A stretch of DNA of 64,000 nt from Nodularia sp. LEGE 06071 (GCF_015207755.1 NZ_JADEWH010000016.1:1-64000); one strand, 5' to 3'; positions 25,748-35,521 are shown, counted from the first letter of the stretch. The notes: generated by a model from the sequence alone, not told the origin. A program made the numbers and translations.

Positions 25748-28189
25748 CTAACTTCTCAGGTTAACGCCAAATTTCTCCACTAAAGCCTCACGGACTTTAT
25801 TGTGAACAGGTTCCACTTCCGCTTCAGTGAGAGTGCGATCGCTTGACCGATAAATTAAGCGAAATGCTAAACTACGTTGTCCATCGGGTACGTTTTCACC
25901 ACGATATTCATCAAACAATTCCACAGATTCCAGCAGTCCCTTCCCAGCTTTATTAATTGATTTTTCAATTTCCGCCACCGAAACCTTCACCGGCGCGAAA
26001 AAGGCAATATCGCGATCGCTCGCTGGATAGGTAGAATAAGCATGAAACGTGGGAACCAGAATTTCATCTTGATCAAGAGCATCCAACAGTATATTTACAT
26101 CAAGCTGGAACACATACACAGAATCGGGTAAACCTTTATCTTGTCGCAGTTGGGGATGAACTTGTCCAAAAATACCAAGTCTGTTTCCACCCACCCATAA
26201 AGAAGCAGTGCGTCCTGGATGTAAACGCTCATCGCGACAATCGGGTTGATATTCTACCTTTAAATTAAGTTGCTGGAAGACGCTTTCTAAAATACCTTTA
26301 GCATCAAACCAGGTCATCGGGTTTTCACTGCTACCTTTTGACCATTTGCCAAGAGAGCGATCGCCTCCCATAATACCAGCGATCGCATCAGTTTCCTGCA
26401 AACCGTCTTCTTCCTGCCAGAAAATCCGCCCCAGGTCAAAACCATTCAAAGAACCATTTCCCTGCTCCAAATTGTATTGAAAAGCATCAATCAAGCCGGA
26501 AATCAAATCAGTTCGCAACGCCGAATATTCCCCAAAAAGCGGATTACTCAAAACTATCTCTCTATTATTCCCAGGTTTCACCAAAGAATAATGGATAACT
26601 TCCGTTAAACCTTCCGCCCTGAGAAAAGCCCGGATCTTGCGGACTAACTCTTGATCTAAAGGTAAATAACCAGCCTCAGACTTCTCTGGTAAAGTATCAC
26701 AAAAATGATCATAGCCATAGAGACGGGCTAACTCTTCAATCAAATCAATTTCTCGTTCTAAATCGCGGTAACGATAGGGCGGAACTGTCACCGTCCAAGT
26801 CCGTTCACCGGAAGAAGTCAATTGACATCCCAACGCCGAGAGAATCCGCTCAACATCAGCTTCAGTGATTTCTCCTGTCTCCTCGCCCAAATCCACTGGT
26901 CCCAGAACTTCATTAACTCTGTCTAGACGCAGAGCAATAGAACGACTCCAAGTAGATTGGTCTGGGCGAGTGTCAGCAATTTCTTGTTGCACAATTACGC
27001 CCTCAGCCAGTTCACTCAATAGTGATAAAGCCCGGTTACAAGCGATTTCCAATTCCGCCCGGTTTACTCCCCGTTCGTATCTCCCAGAAGCCTCACTTCT
27101 TAACCCCACACTCCGCGAAGAACGACGAATAGCCACAGAATCAAACAATGCTGCTTCTAAAACTAAGCTTTGAGTACCGCTATGAACTTCTGTTTCTTCT
27201 CCACCCATCACACCCGCCAGTGCAACAGGTTTATTATTAGCAGTAATTAACAAATTTTGGGTTGACAAATTGCGCGTTTGTCCATCCAGAGTTTTCAAAG
27301 ATTCCCCTGAACCAGCGAAGCGAACACCAATCGTTAAACCTTCACCACCAGCAACAGAGTGTAAACGGTCTTTGTCAAAAGCGTGTAGTGGTTGTCCCCA
27401 TTCCCACAAAACATAGTTAGTAATATCCACCACATTATTGATCGGTCGCACCCCAGCCGCCCGTAAACGCTGTTGCAACCAATCAGGAGAAGGGGCAATT
27501 TTCACCTGTTCAATGACTGTACCAATGTAAGCAGGACAAGCTTGCTGGTCAGCAATTTTTAATGCTAGATTACTTTTGCTTGCACCTAGTGGCAGAGATA
27601 CTTTACCAAATTCAGGAATACTTAATTTACCACCAGTCAAAGCTGCAACTTCCCGCGCTATCCCGACCATACATAGAGCATCAGCCCGGTTGGCGGTTGC
27701 AGTCACATCTAAAATTACGTCATTTAAACCTAATAAGGGACGCACATCACTACCCAGAGGCAGATTTTTCTGGGGAAAAATATGAATCCCATCTACATCA
27801 GTAGGTAAACCGAGTTCCTTTAAAGAACAAATCATCCCTTGAGATGGGACACCGCGCAGCTTTGCCGGTTTAATTTTTAAATCAATATTCGGTAAATACG
27901 TGCCTGTCGTTGCCACTGGTACATAAATATCAGCCTTGACATTGGATGCACCACAGACAATATTTAAAGTCTCAGATGCACCGATATCCACTTGACAAAC
28001 ACTTAATTTATCAGCATTGGGGTGGGGTTGACGCTCAAGCACTTTCCCCACAACAACACCATTAGCCCAAGTGTTGCGGTCTTCAATCTCTTCTACTTCA
28101 AACCCAGCCATTGTCAGGGTTTCCGCCAATTCTTCCGGACTAAGTTTAATTTCTACCAGTTCCCGCAGCCAATTTAGAGAAATACGCAT
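25748..28189 (-). CDS. pheT: Phenylalanyl-tRNA synthetase beta subunit
   Basis: The 813-residue beta subunit of PheRS. It begins [20 protein letters not shown] and contains the N-terminal tRNA-binding (EMAP-like) domain (about 40-150), B3/B4 editing region (about 215-400), B5 domain (about 410-490) and the C-terminal anticodon-binding domain (about 720-813, [17 protein letters not shown]). With PheS (not in the window) it forms the alpha2-beta2 enzyme that charges tRNA-Phe and edits Tyr-tRNA-Phe. Length is normal and no damage is seen. Confidence 0.97.
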   Translation of the reverse strand: MRISLNWLRELVEIKLSPEELAETLTMAGFEVEEIEDRNTWANGVVVGKVLERQPHPNADKLSVCQVDIGASETLNIVCGASNVKADIYVPVATTGTYLPNIDLKIKPAKLRGVPSQGMICSLKELGLPTDVDGIHIFPQKNLPLGSDVRPLLGLNDVILDVTATANRADALCMVGIAREVAALTGGKLSIPEFGKVSLPLGASKSNLALKIADQQACPAYIGTVIEQVKIAPSPDWLQQRLRAAGVRPINNVVDITNYVLWEWGQPLHAFDKDRLHSVAGGEGLTIGVRFAGSGESLKTLDGQTRNLSTQNLLITANNKPVALAGVMGGEETEVHSGTQSLVLEAALFDSVAIRRSSRSVGLRSEASGRYERGVNRAELEIACNRALSLLSELAEGVIVQQEIADTRPDQSTWSRSIALRLDRVNEVLGPVDLGEETGEITEADVERILSALGCQLTSSGERTWTVTVPPYRYRDLEREIDLIEELARLYGYDHFCDTLPEKSEAGYLPLDQELVRKIRAFLRAEGLTEVIHYSLVKPGNNREIVLSNPLFGEYSALRTDLISGLIDAFQYNLEQGNGSLNGFDLGRIFWQEEDGLQETDAIAGIMGGDRSLGKWSKGSSENPMTWFDAKGILESVFQQLNLKVEYQPDCRDERLHPGRTASLWVGGNRLGIFGQVHPQLRQDKGLPDSVYVFQLDVNILLDALDQDEILVPTFHAYSTYPASDRDIAFFAPVKVSVAEIEKSINKAGKGLLESVELFDEYRGENVPDGQRSLAFRLIYRSSDRTLTEAEVEPVHNKVREALVEKFGVNLRS

Positions 28190-28579
28190 GGAGTGTGATT
28201 GCTTGTTGAAATATTGCCGAGTGCTGTAGAGAGCGAATTAAGCTCGTCTTGACAAAAGCGGGAGAAGACTAATATCTAGTCTGTCACCCCTAGCCTCTTT
28301 TGCATCTTGAATCATCCTACCGAAAATTTGGGGTGAGATCCTCGCCCGTTATTAACCCTTCTGGGGCCACTTTATTGTACAAATCACTTTATTATTAAGT
28401 GTAGGTGTCTCAGAATACTAGCCCTGTATAGGTAAAACTTCGCCCAATATACAGCAGTTTCCATTTCAATAGAGTACAGATTTATCTGTGGTTGATTATT
28501 TCTTGGTGTATCTCATCAATCTGCGATACGCTGTATAAACAAATACTATTATTAAACTATTGACACTATTTTAATTACA
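28190..28579. other. Gene-free stretch between pheT and the Rpn-type nuclease gene
   Basis: About 390 bp with no convincing gene, RNA or repeat. TTGACA near 28249 followed by ATATCT 17 bases later is a possible plus-strand promoter, but it lies 300 bp before the next gene. The nuclease start has no clear ribosome-binding site. Confidence 0.4.
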
Positions 28580-29530
28580 ATGACGGAAATTACAGCTAAC
28601 TATGATGAAACCTGGAAAGAAGTAATAGGAGATTACTTTGATTCATTTCTCGACTTCTTTTACCCAGAAATCTATCAACAAATAGATTGGAATAAAAACC
28701 CCATTTCTCTAGATAAAGAATTAGAACAGATTACCGCATCTGCGGACAGCAAAACACGCCATGCTGATAAATTATTTCAAGTGTGGTTATTAGATAATCA
28801 AGAAGTTTGGATATTAATTCATGTAGAAGTACAAAGTCAATATGATAAAGAATTTTCCCAAAGAATGTTTATCTATAACTATCGAGCTTTTGATTTATAT
28901 CAAAAACCAGTTATTAGTTTAGCCATACTAGGAGATGAAACTAACAGTTGGCGACCTAATTTTTATCAGTATGGCTTAGGAAGTAGTCAATTAATCTTTA
29001 ACTTTTCTAGTGTTAAGCTTCTCGATTATCAATGGGAAGAGTTAGAGCAAAGTAATAATATTTTTGCTATAGTGGTAATGGCACATTTAAAAACTAAAGC
29101 CACTAACAGCAATTTGTCAGCTAGGGAACAGTGGAAATGGAACTTAGCTAGATTACTTTATGAAAGAGGTTATAACCGTAAAGAAATTGTTGATTTGTAT
29201 AAAGTCATTGATTTAATGATGGCTTTATCTCAAGACCTGCAATTAAGTTTTGAGGAAAAATTAGCTAATTATCAAGAGGAACGAAAAATGCCATTGTTAA
29301 CTAACATCGAACAACGCGCGATAGAAAAAACCACAAAACAAACTCTGAAACAAAATATTTCTGATTTACTGGTTAGTCGCTTTGGTAATTTACCCGAAAA
29401 TCTGACCGAAAATATTGGAAGAATTCAGGATATAAATATTTTGAAACAACTTCTAATATCAACAATTGGCGTTAATTCTTTAGAAGAATTTGCACAGCTT
29501 GTTAACTCTAATTTACCAGAAGCAGATTAA
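28580..29530 (+). CDS. Rpn/PD-(D/E)XK-family nuclease
   Basis: A 316-residue protein of the Rpn (recombination-promoting nuclease)/putative transposase group common in cyanobacteria. The nuclease core shows ADKLFQVWL, a lone Asp before a strand, then WILIHVEVQSQYDKEFSQRM, where E-x-Q is the family's active-site strand. The central ARLLYERGYNRKEIVDLYKVI helices and the C-terminal RFGNLPENL...LEEFAQLV segment are typical tails. Rpn proteins cut DNA and often occur in multiple copies. The last 376 bp are duplicated in decayed form just downstream. Confidence 0.85.
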   Translation: MTEITANYDETWKEVIGDYFDSFLDFFYPEIYQQIDWNKNPISLDKELEQITASADSKTRHADKLFQVWLLDNQEVWILIHVEVQSQYDKEFSQRMFIYNYRAFDLYQKPVISLAILGDETNSWRPNFYQYGLGSSQLIFNFSSVKLLDYQWEELEQSNNIFAIVVMAHLKTKATNSNLSAREQWKWNLARLLYERGYNRKEIVDLYKVIDLMMALSQDLQLSFEEKLANYQEERKMPLLTNIEQRAIEKTTKQTLKQNISDLLVSRFGNLPENLTENIGRIQDINILKQLLISTIGVNSLEEFAQLVNSNLPEAD

Positions 29531-29539
29531 TAGATGTAG

Positions 29540-29567
29540 GTTGGGTTAAGCGACAGCGCAACCCAAC
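29540..29567. repeat. Palindromic GTTGGGTT...AACCCAAC element
   Basis: An 8-bp inverted repeat around AAGCGACAGCGC, placed exactly between the nuclease gene and its duplicated tail. Related to the elements at 6184-6227 and 39807-39833. Confidence 0.65.
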
Positions 29568-29579
29568 AATTGATAATAT

Positions 29580-29942
29580 ACTTTACGAAAGAGGTTATAA
29601 CCGTAAAGAAATTATTGATTTGTATAAGGTCATTTATTTAATAATGGCTTTATCTCAAGACCTGCAATTAAGTTTTGAAAAAAAATAGCTACCTATCAGG
29701 AGGAACGAAAAATGCCACTTTTAACTAACATCGAACAACGGACTATTAAAAAGACTCGGAAACAAAATATTGTCACACTTGTACAAGTGCGTTTTGGTAA
29801 TATTCCCGAAAATCTGGTTGCAAGCATGAATCAAATTGATGATGTATCTTTTTTAGAACAACTTCTTTTATCAACAATTAATGTTAGTTCTGTAGAAGAA
29901 TTTGCACAGCTTGTTAACTCTCATTTATTAGAATCAAATTAA
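29580..29942 (+). pseudogene. Decayed tandem duplicate of the Rpn nuclease C-terminus
   Basis: This stretch repeats 29155-29530 with moderate divergence. It encodes LYERGYNRKEIIDLYKVIYL, then a one-base loss in an A/T run creates a stop in SFEKK. The frame recovers at ATG 29712, encoding MPLLTNIEQRTIKKTRKQN...RFGNIPENL...VEEFAQLVNSHL (76 residues). There is no nuclease core, so it is a fragment rather than an independent gene, although the 76-residue frame could be expressed, since GGAGG precedes its ATG. Confidence 0.8.
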
Positions 29943-30093
29943 TATAGGAATCCGGTTTGATCTATAAAAAAATTAAGTATTGTAGGGTGCGTTAGGATGA
30001 AGTCCGTAACGCACCATTATTAAGGTTTTGGTGCGTTACGCTACCGCTAACACACCCTACGTGTCTGTTCAAAAATCAAATAGTAGTCCTATA
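29943..30093. mobile_element. MITE-like element, copy 1
   Basis: A 151-bp element with terminal inverted repeats: left TATAGGAATCCGGTTTGAT, right (reverse complement) TATAGGACTACTATTTGAT. Inside is a paired GTAGGGTGCGTTAG / CTAACACACCCTAC core. No gene inside. Copies 2 (35635-35786, inverted) and 3 (42080-42254) match over nearly all of it. Confidence 0.8.
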
Positions 30094-30120
30094 TGTGACT
30101 TAGTTTTTATTTAGCCATAA

Positions 30121-30300
30121 AACTTCACAGATGGGGTAGATGTTGAATATCAACAAGATAGAGAAACTCAAAACAAAAAAGTCAAAATCAATGATTTTGA
30201 AAAAATTGATAATATCGCCCATGATTTGGTGAAAGTCATTCTTCTAATTTAACCATTGATTAGACAGTTAAGGAAAATTTGCGGGCTAAATTACTTATCG
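30121..30300 (+). pseudogene. Relic of a type I restriction enzyme R subunit (HsdR) C-terminus
   Basis: The translation reads FTDGVDVEYQQDRETQNKKV, then DFEKIDNIAHDLVKVI, and after a one-base shift NLTID-stop-TVKENLRAKL. This is the pattern of the HsdR C-terminus (IAxELVxxV...NVTIDWTVKENVRAKLR); the TAG replaces the conserved Trp codon TGG. With no start, a frameshift, a stop and only about 60 codons left, it is a remnant. It lies beside MITE copy 1 and ends just before the DUF39 gene. Confidence 0.7.
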
Positions 30301-30316
30301 GAAAATTATATTTAAA

Positions 30317-31486
30317 ATGCGAACAATTGCCGAAATCAACGAAAAAATCAGCCGCAAACGTGCAGTAGTATTGACAATTGAAGAATTAAAAGCACGAGTT
30401 GCTGAAGTCGGCGTGAGCAAAGTTGCTAAAGAAGTTGATGTCATTACCACTGGCACATTTGAGCCGATGGAATCCAGTGGTGCAATTATTAATCTCGGAC
30501 ATACCGACCCGCCAATCAAAATTCGGCGCTGCTGGATAGATGGTGTCCCAGCATACTCAGGTTTTGGAGCAGTGGATTTATACTTGGGTGCGAGTTGTTC
30601 TGTAGATGTCATCGATGGCGAAGAAATCCGTGAACATGGTGGTGGTCATGTGATTGAAAATTTGATTGCCGGGAAACCTGTACATATAAAAGCTCAAGGA
30701 CAGGTAACCGATTGTTACCCACGGGCGACTTTTGAAACTACTGTTACCCGCGACACAATCAATCAGTTTTATTTATTCAATCCGCGTAATCTGTATCAAA
30801 ATTTTATTGTAGGTGTGAACGGAGGCGATCGCTCACTATTTACCTATCTAGGCCCTTTACAACCTAGTTTAGGAAACGCCGTTTACTCTAACCCTGGCGC
30901 AATTTCCCCCTTACTTAACGACCCTGATTTGCAACTCGTTGGTATTGGCACACGAATATTTCTAGGTGGCGGTATCGGCTACGTTGCGTGGGAAGGTACT
31001 CAACATTTCCCCTTACAAAAGCGTTTGCCCAATCGTACACCCATTGGTCCCTCTGCGACTTTAGCCTTAATCGGTGATGCCAAACAAATGGATGCGCGTT
31101 GGGTGCGTGGTTGTTACTTTAAAAGCTATGGTCCCTCGTTAATGTTGGGGGTAGGTGTCCCACTCCCGGTATTAAACGAAGAAGTAGTTAAACGCTGTAG
31201 TGTCCAAGATAAAGATTTAGTCGCGCCAATCGTGGATTTTTCGATTCCTCGGCGCGTTCGTCCTACCTTTGGATTGGTGAGTTACGCCCAACTCAAATCT
31301 GGGCGCATCACCATTGAGGGTAAAACTGTGAGGGTTGCTCCCCTAGCCAGTATGTTTTTTTCTCGGCAAATCGCCACAGAATTAAAACAATGGATTTCCG
31401 CAGGTACTTTTACCCTCACAGAACCTGTGGCTCCCATTCCGATGGACAGGTCATTTTTACCCCAAGACCGTTGGACAGATTTTTAG
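30317..31486 (+). CDS. DUF39 homocysteine biosynthesis protein
   Basis: A 389-residue protein of the DUF39 family. Archaeal relatives take part in homocysteine synthesis from aspartate semialdehyde by sulfur transfer. Recognisable segments are VDVITTGTFEPMESSGA, CWIDGVPAYSGFGAVDLYLGAS, GVNGGDRSLFTYLGPLQP, GIGTRIFLGGGIGYVAWEGT and VRGCYFKSYGPSLMLGVGVP. Conserved cysteines include those in RRCWIDG, TDCYPRA and VRGCYFK. Archaeal members often carry CBS domains and act with a ferredoxin-type partner; no such partner is adjacent here. Its role in cyanobacteria is inferred. Confidence 0.9.
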   Translation: MRTIAEINEKISRKRAVVLTIEELKARVAEVGVSKVAKEVDVITTGTFEPMESSGAIINLGHTDPPIKIRRCWIDGVPAYSGFGAVDLYLGASCSVDVIDGEEIREHGGGHVIENLIAGKPVHIKAQGQVTDCYPRATFETTVTRDTINQFYLFNPRNLYQNFIVGVNGGDRSLFTYLGPLQPSLGNAVYSNPGAISPLLNDPDLQLVGIGTRIFLGGGIGYVAWEGTQHFPLQKRLPNRTPIGPSATLALIGDAKQMDARWVRGCYFKSYGPSLMLGVGVPLPVLNEEVVKRCSVQDKDLVAPIVDFSIPRRVRPTFGLVSYAQLKSGRITIEGKTVRVAPLASMFFSRQIATELKQWISAGTFTLTEPVAPIPMDRSFLPQDRWTDF

Positions 31487-31594
31487 AACTAGAACTAGGG
31501 ATTGGGGACTGGGGACTGGGGATTGGGTACTGGGTAATGGAATTGAGAAGTTTCTTCCCCCGGCTCCCTGCTCCCTGCTCCCCTGCCTCTTTAC
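31487..31594. repeat. Low-complexity GGGGACTGG / CTCCCTGC filler
   Basis: Tandem-like GGGGACT and GGGTACT units followed by inverted GCTCCCTGCTCCC units. The same family (GGGAGCA) appears at 33855-33923 and 43657-43715. Non-coding filler typical of Nostocales. Confidence 0.75.
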
Positions 31595-32614
31595 CTACTC
31601 CTGAGTTGGTTTTGGCCGTTTAATGGGCTTAGGCGCAGGTGCTTTCGGTATAGGTTTGGATACCGCCGATGGTTCGCCGGCTGTTTTCTTGATTGGTTTC
31701 GGGGTTTCCCCACTGCGTCTAGCGGGAAATGGTTTTCTCCCAGCGCCACCGCCACCACCACCACGAAAGCCGCCTTTGAAGGGTGGTTTGCGTTTTTTGG
31801 GCAGATCAGCGATCGCTTCCGCTTTTTCTAAAACTAATACGTCAGCTTCCCGCTTGGCTTTAAAGTCCCAGAACTTGCTCACGGCTTTAGTCGTCAGGAC
31901 ACCCCGCAGTTTCAACTTAAAATATTTGGGTTTATCAGTTGATTTGCGCGGCGCTTGCTTAATTTTGACCACTAAACTCTTAGCGTCAAAAGACTGGTAA
32001 ACTACCTCACCACGCACGGAAAAACTACCATCAGAAAGTTCAGAGGCAGATCCCAATTCACTTCTAGATTCTTCTTGATTTTCGGGGACATCATCATCAG
32101 TTGTCTGCAACTTCTGTGATCCCGAATCTTGCTTCTCCTCATCTGTTGGCTGTTGAGCCAGATTTTCTGGCTCCCAAACCCCAACAATTTGGAGGTGTAA
32201 GGTGTCATTTTCTTGCCGTGTACGTGGATAAACTACCCACAAATGATCTTTTTCTAAATCAAGGTGATTTTTGACTAAGCTCATAATCCGGCCGAGTAGG
32301 ACGGCATTAAGTTCTACACCATCTTTGGTGAGCAGTATACCTTGAGTAAATTGTTCACTGCTGGCAAGGTAGCGACCTCGGACTAACCCGATGGCGCGGT
32401 ACTGCATCGGTTCACTGGGCGGCGGAATCGGTTGAAGGCGATGACCTGGGTTTCCATTTGAGGAAGTTTCCCTGGGCTGAACGGAGGAATTTTCCAGGTG
32501 AGATTCCTGGACTACTACTGTATGAACATTAGCAGCTGCCTCTTTATGGGTTTGAGGCTGATGGTTGGTAGAAGACTGGGAAGATTCAGGCAAAGGCATC
32601 AGGTCGGAATTCAT
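31595..32614 (-). CDS. Conserved cyanobacterial protein with basic Gly/Pro-rich tail
   Basis: ATG 32614, preceded by AAGGAG, gives a 339-residue protein; a longer frame to 32737 has no such signal. Residues about 70-165 are a folded domain (QYRAIGLVRGRYLASSEQFT, DHLWVVYPRT), and residues about 190-270 form a second one (RGEVVYQSFDAKSLVVKIKQ, FKLKLRGVLTTKAVSKFWDF). The last 70 residues are basic and rich in Lys, Pro and Gly (FRGGGGGGAGRKPF), which suggests nucleic-acid binding. I do not recognise a named family; an RNA-related role is inference. Confidence 0.75.
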   Translation of the reverse strand: MNSDLMPLPESSQSSTNHQPQTHKEAAANVHTVVVQESHLENSSVQPRETSSNGNPGHRLQPIPPPSEPMQYRAIGLVRGRYLASSEQFTQGILLTKDGVELNAVLLGRIMSLVKNHLDLEKDHLWVVYPRTRQENDTLHLQIVGVWEPENLAQQPTDEEKQDSGSQKLQTTDDDVPENQEESRSELGSASELSDGSFSVRGEVVYQSFDAKSLVVKIKQAPRKSTDKPKYFKLKLRGVLTTKAVSKFWDFKAKREADVLVLEKAEAIADLPKKRKPPFKGGFRGGGGGGAGRKPFPARRSGETPKPIKKTAGEPSAVSKPIPKAPAPKPIKRPKPTQE

Positions 32615-32985
32615 AAAAACTCCTTGCGGCGGAGATACATCCCATAATGGGATTTTACGAAGGCAATGAAAAAAAGCGTTTGTGCGGTTGATGAAAGATT
32701 GGCTGTTGACAAACCTACACCAGAGCGCCCAATACAATGGTAAAGAAGCTACATTTGCATTAATACGCTAATGTAACTGAGAGCCTTTACACTAGTTTCG
32801 GAAGCATATCATAAGTACAATTCTGACGGCTCCTCCTAAAGTCATCACTTACTTTGGCAATGTGAATAGTTAATTGTTATAAAATTCACAGGCAATTGGC
32901 GGTATTCCGCAAGGTTTTGGAAATTTTTCGCTTTCCGATTTATGTAAATGATCATGTCGTTTGAATTCTGGAGTAAGACAAAACT

Positions 32986-33855
32986 GTGTCTCAACCGCGC
33001 AATCGTTGGATAGTTAGGATCATCTTAGCGCTGGCAGTTACTGCTTTTGTGGGCGTTTCGGTAATTCCGATCATTAGCGCCATTAATAATCCGTCGCCCT
33101 TAAACCAAAATGCCGCTAGCACTAGCAGCAGCGGATCTGCCTCTAATCAATTATCAAAGTTGCAAGACGAGGTACGAGGTTATGAATTGGTTTTACAACG
33201 GGAACCGGAAAATCAAACTGCGCTGAATGGCTTATTACAAGCGAGGTTACAACTTCTCAGTTTAAAACAGGGTGATATTCAAGGAGTAATTGAGCCTCTA
33301 GAAAAACTCGCTAGACTCAATCCCCAACAGTCGGAATATGGAGTGCTATTAGCCCAAGCCAAGCAGCAAATGGGCGATTTGGAAGGATCAGCTCAAGCTT
33401 ACCGCTCAATTTTAGACACTCAACCTGGGGATTTAAAGGCTTTGCAGGGCATGGTAGCTTTGTTGCTAGATCAGGAACGTCCCGAAGCCGCCATTGGTTT
33501 ACTTGAAGAGACTCTCTCTAATGCAGATCAGGGCAATAAAATTCAGCCTGGAAGTGTGGATGCGGTGGCTGTACAGGTGCTATTAGGTACTGTTCATGCT
33601 TCTCAGAAGCGCTATCCTCAAGCTACCTCTGTCTATGATCAAGCAATTAAGAAAGATCCTCAAGATTTTCGTCCCGTTTTAGCAAAAGCAATGCTTTTTA
33701 GAGAACAGGGTAAAGTCGAAGAAGCCAAACCTTTATTTGATAGCGCCGTGGCTTTAGCACCTGCTCAATACAAAGACGAAATCAACAGGGCGGCTGCTTC
33801 TCCGAGTCCTGCGCCTCCGTCTGCTGAATCGCCTTCAACTCCTGCTGAAGAATAA
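32986..33855 (+). CDS. Membrane-anchored TPR protein
   Basis: A 289-residue protein starting at GTG 32986. One N-terminal membrane helix (WIVRIILALAVTAFVGVSVI) is followed by a Ser/Asn-rich linker. TPR-like helical repeats (about 55-265) follow, seen as LQDEVRGYELVLQREPENQT, LEKLARLNPQQSEYGVLL, AYRSILDTQPGDLKALQGMV and VYDQAIKKDPQDFRPVLAKA. The tail is Pro/Ser-rich. A scaffold for protein assembly on the membrane is likely by family; no partner is suggested by neighbours. Confidence 0.88.
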   Translation: MSQPRNRWIVRIILALAVTAFVGVSVIPIISAINNPSPLNQNAASTSSSGSASNQLSKLQDEVRGYELVLQREPENQTALNGLLQARLQLLSLKQGDIQGVIEPLEKLARLNPQQSEYGVLLAQAKQQMGDLEGSAQAYRSILDTQPGDLKALQGMVALLLDQERPEAAIGLLEETLSNADQGNKIQPGSVDAVAVQVLLGTVHASQKRYPQATSVYDQAIKKDPQDFRPVLAKAMLFREQGKVEEAKPLFDSAVALAPAQYKDEINRAAASPSPAPPSAESPSTPAEE

Positions 33856-33923
33856 GGGGGAGTAGGGAGTAGGGAAGGAAGAGGCAGGGGAGCAGGGAGC
33901 AGGGAGCAGGGGGAAAGAAACTT
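33855..33923. repeat. GGGAGTA/GGGAGCA heptameric low-complexity repeat
   Basis: Imperfect tandem heptamers GGGAGTA, then GGGAGCA, directly after the TPR gene stop codon. Related filler is at 31487-31594 and 43657-43715. Confidence 0.8.
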
Positions 33924-33959
33924 CTCAATCCCAATACCTAGTCCCCATTCCCTATTGCC

Positions 33960-34574
33960 TCAGACTCCTTCTACAGCAGCAACTATCCCAAAGATGAGAA
34001 ATAGACAGCCTCCGGCAAAGGTGAGTTGACGTTCTGATATGCGTCCGGCAATAAGTTTACCTCCAATGACCGCGATCGCTGTACAAATGGCGTGTCCTAA
34101 AACTGCACCCGCAGCGACTCCCACGGTGTTATAGCTTGCAGCTAGGGCAATGGTGGCAATTTGTGTGCGATCGCCCCATTCTGCTACAAATGTCAGTGTA
34201 AAGGCTTCTATTAAAATTGCTAAGGGAGTTTTTACCTTTGTTTGTAACTCTGCTTTTTCTACTGCTTCTTTAGCCTCGTTTACTTCTGTCTCACAGCTAG
34301 AACCAGACATTTTACTAGCTGCATATAACAGCTTCATCCCAAAGGCAAAAAATAAAACTATTTCGGCGTACTTCACATAAGTTTGTGGCAATAAAGATAC
34401 AATCTGTCCGAATAGTACTGATAGAATTGTCATCGCAGCTAAGGCGGCTGTCACACCGATGAAGACTAGCTTTCGCGAGTGTTTCATCGCTAAAATTACA
34501 GCTATAAAGAATGTTTTATCCCCTAGCTCGGAAATTGTAATTAATAATAAACCTGCGGTAAATGCTGTTAACAC
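33960..34574 (-). CDS. GDT1/TMEM165-family manganese transporter (Mnx-like)
   Basis: A 204-residue membrane protein with six helices and both family signatures: ELGDKTF in the first half and EWGDRTQ in the second (the E-x-G-D-K/R-T pattern of the cation pathway). Cyanobacterial and plant homologues (Mnx, PAM71) export manganese from the cytoplasm to the periplasm or thylakoid lumen and help supply photosystem II. The central loop (about 85-115) is acidic and lysine-rich. A candidate Mn-sensing riboswitch precedes it, which agrees with this role. Confidence 0.92.
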   Translation of the reverse strand: MLTAFTAGLLLITISELGDKTFFIAVILAMKHSRKLVFIGVTAALAAMTILSVLFGQIVSLLPQTYVKYAEIVLFFAFGMKLLYAASKMSGSSCETEVNEAKEAVEKAELQTKVKTPLAILIEAFTLTFVAEWGDRTQIATIALAASYNTVGVAAGAVLGHAICTAIAVIGGKLIAGRISERQLTFAGGCLFLIFGIVAAVEGV

Positions 34575-34654
34575 TCTCTCAAACTCCTGAAGGATTTTTT
34601 ACCTGTGTGGAGCTTCAATGAGAGTGGTCAGACTTCACTGAGAGCTTCACACAA

Positions 34655-34795
34655 TTTTCTTGTGTAAACTCAGTGAAAGTCTCGCTACCAAATATTTTTT
34701 ATTTGTCATCTGAACCAGGCTCATCGCCAGTATGTTGATTCAGATGTACTGGCTTGCAAATTAAAACTTACGTACCAGCAGCTACTCCCCTTCGA
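34655..34795 (-). promoter_or_regulatory. Candidate yybP-ykoY (manganese) riboswitch
   Basis: On the minus strand the leader of the Mnx-like gene starts with GGGGAGTAGCTGCTGG, the conserved 5' segment of the yybP-ykoY class. Later comes GTAGCGAGACTTTCA, matching the conserved GCAAGACC-type loop. Between them are helices such as GCCAGTA/TACTGGC and CATCTGAA/TTCAGATG. Downstream, CACTGAG...CTCAGTG (with ACACAA/TTGTGT inside) could be the switching hairpin. Presence before a manganese transporter supports the call. Confidence 0.75.
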
Positions 34796-35014
34796 TTTGA
34801 TATTAATTATACATCTATCTTTAGTAAGAGTCAAGCAAAATTTATTGTTGCTTAACTCCACTTTGATTAAGTAGTCATTGGTCATTCTTAGTCCATTGTC
34901 GGCGAAAAAATTTGTGGATTGTGGACTAATTCAAACCATGCTCTAAAAAGACATGATATTTCAAAAGCTCATGACTCCGTGAAGCGGTTTGATTTGACAA
35001 CAAGGATGAGACTA

Positions 35015-35521
35015 CTATTCAGCGCTGCTAGTAATTGTTTCTGGCATAGCGGAAGAATGATGTTCTGCTATTAGCCATTTATTACCGACTCGATTATAGA
35101 CAAAGGTGTATCTTGCTGGAACTTCCTGAATTTGATCATTATTTACGACTGTAAATGTATATGTCCCTGAATCAATAGCGACACCGCAATAAAGGCGAAT
35201 ACTGCGGTAATTAATTTTGCCTACAGGTTTCTGTTGCAAGAATTTTACAAAGTAGTCCTGAATTTCTTCATGATTTCGTCGCACTTGGTTGGAAACTGTG
35301 GGCAACAAAATAGCATTTCTGGCATAATTCTGAGTCACTAAATTTGGATCTCCAGTCTGTAAAGACCTGTTCCATCGGTCGAAAAGTCCGGCGATTTCTG
35401 GTCTAGTGACTTTGGGGCAGTTAGTTTGTGCTTGCACAGGAGTTGGTGGCACAATACTTGCAAAAGCAAGTGCTGCACTAAAAAATGATAATAGGGCAGA
35501 CCGAGTAATTGTCATTTTCAT
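35015..35521 (-). CDS. Exported NTF2-like protein (SgcJ/EcaC-CaMKII association-domain type)
   Basis: A 168-residue protein with a signal peptide (LLSFFSAALAFASIVPPTPVQA) and one NTF2-like domain: IAGLFDRWNRSLQTGDPNLV, YARNAILLPTVSNQVRRNHE, IQDYFVKFLQQKP, and the C-terminal strands IDSGTYTFTVV, RYTFVYNRVGNKWLIAEHHS. This cone-shaped fold binds small ligands or dimerises; the function is unknown. The two cysteines (TNCPK, LYCGV) might pair in the periplasm. Confidence 0.85.
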   Translation of the reverse strand: MKMTITRSALLSFFSAALAFASIVPPTPVQAQTNCPKVTRPEIAGLFDRWNRSLQTGDPNLVTQNYARNAILLPTVSNQVRRNHEEIQDYFVKFLQQKPVGKINYRSIRLYCGVAIDSGTYTFTVVNNDQIQEVPARYTFVYNRVGNKWLIAEHHSSAMPETITSSAE

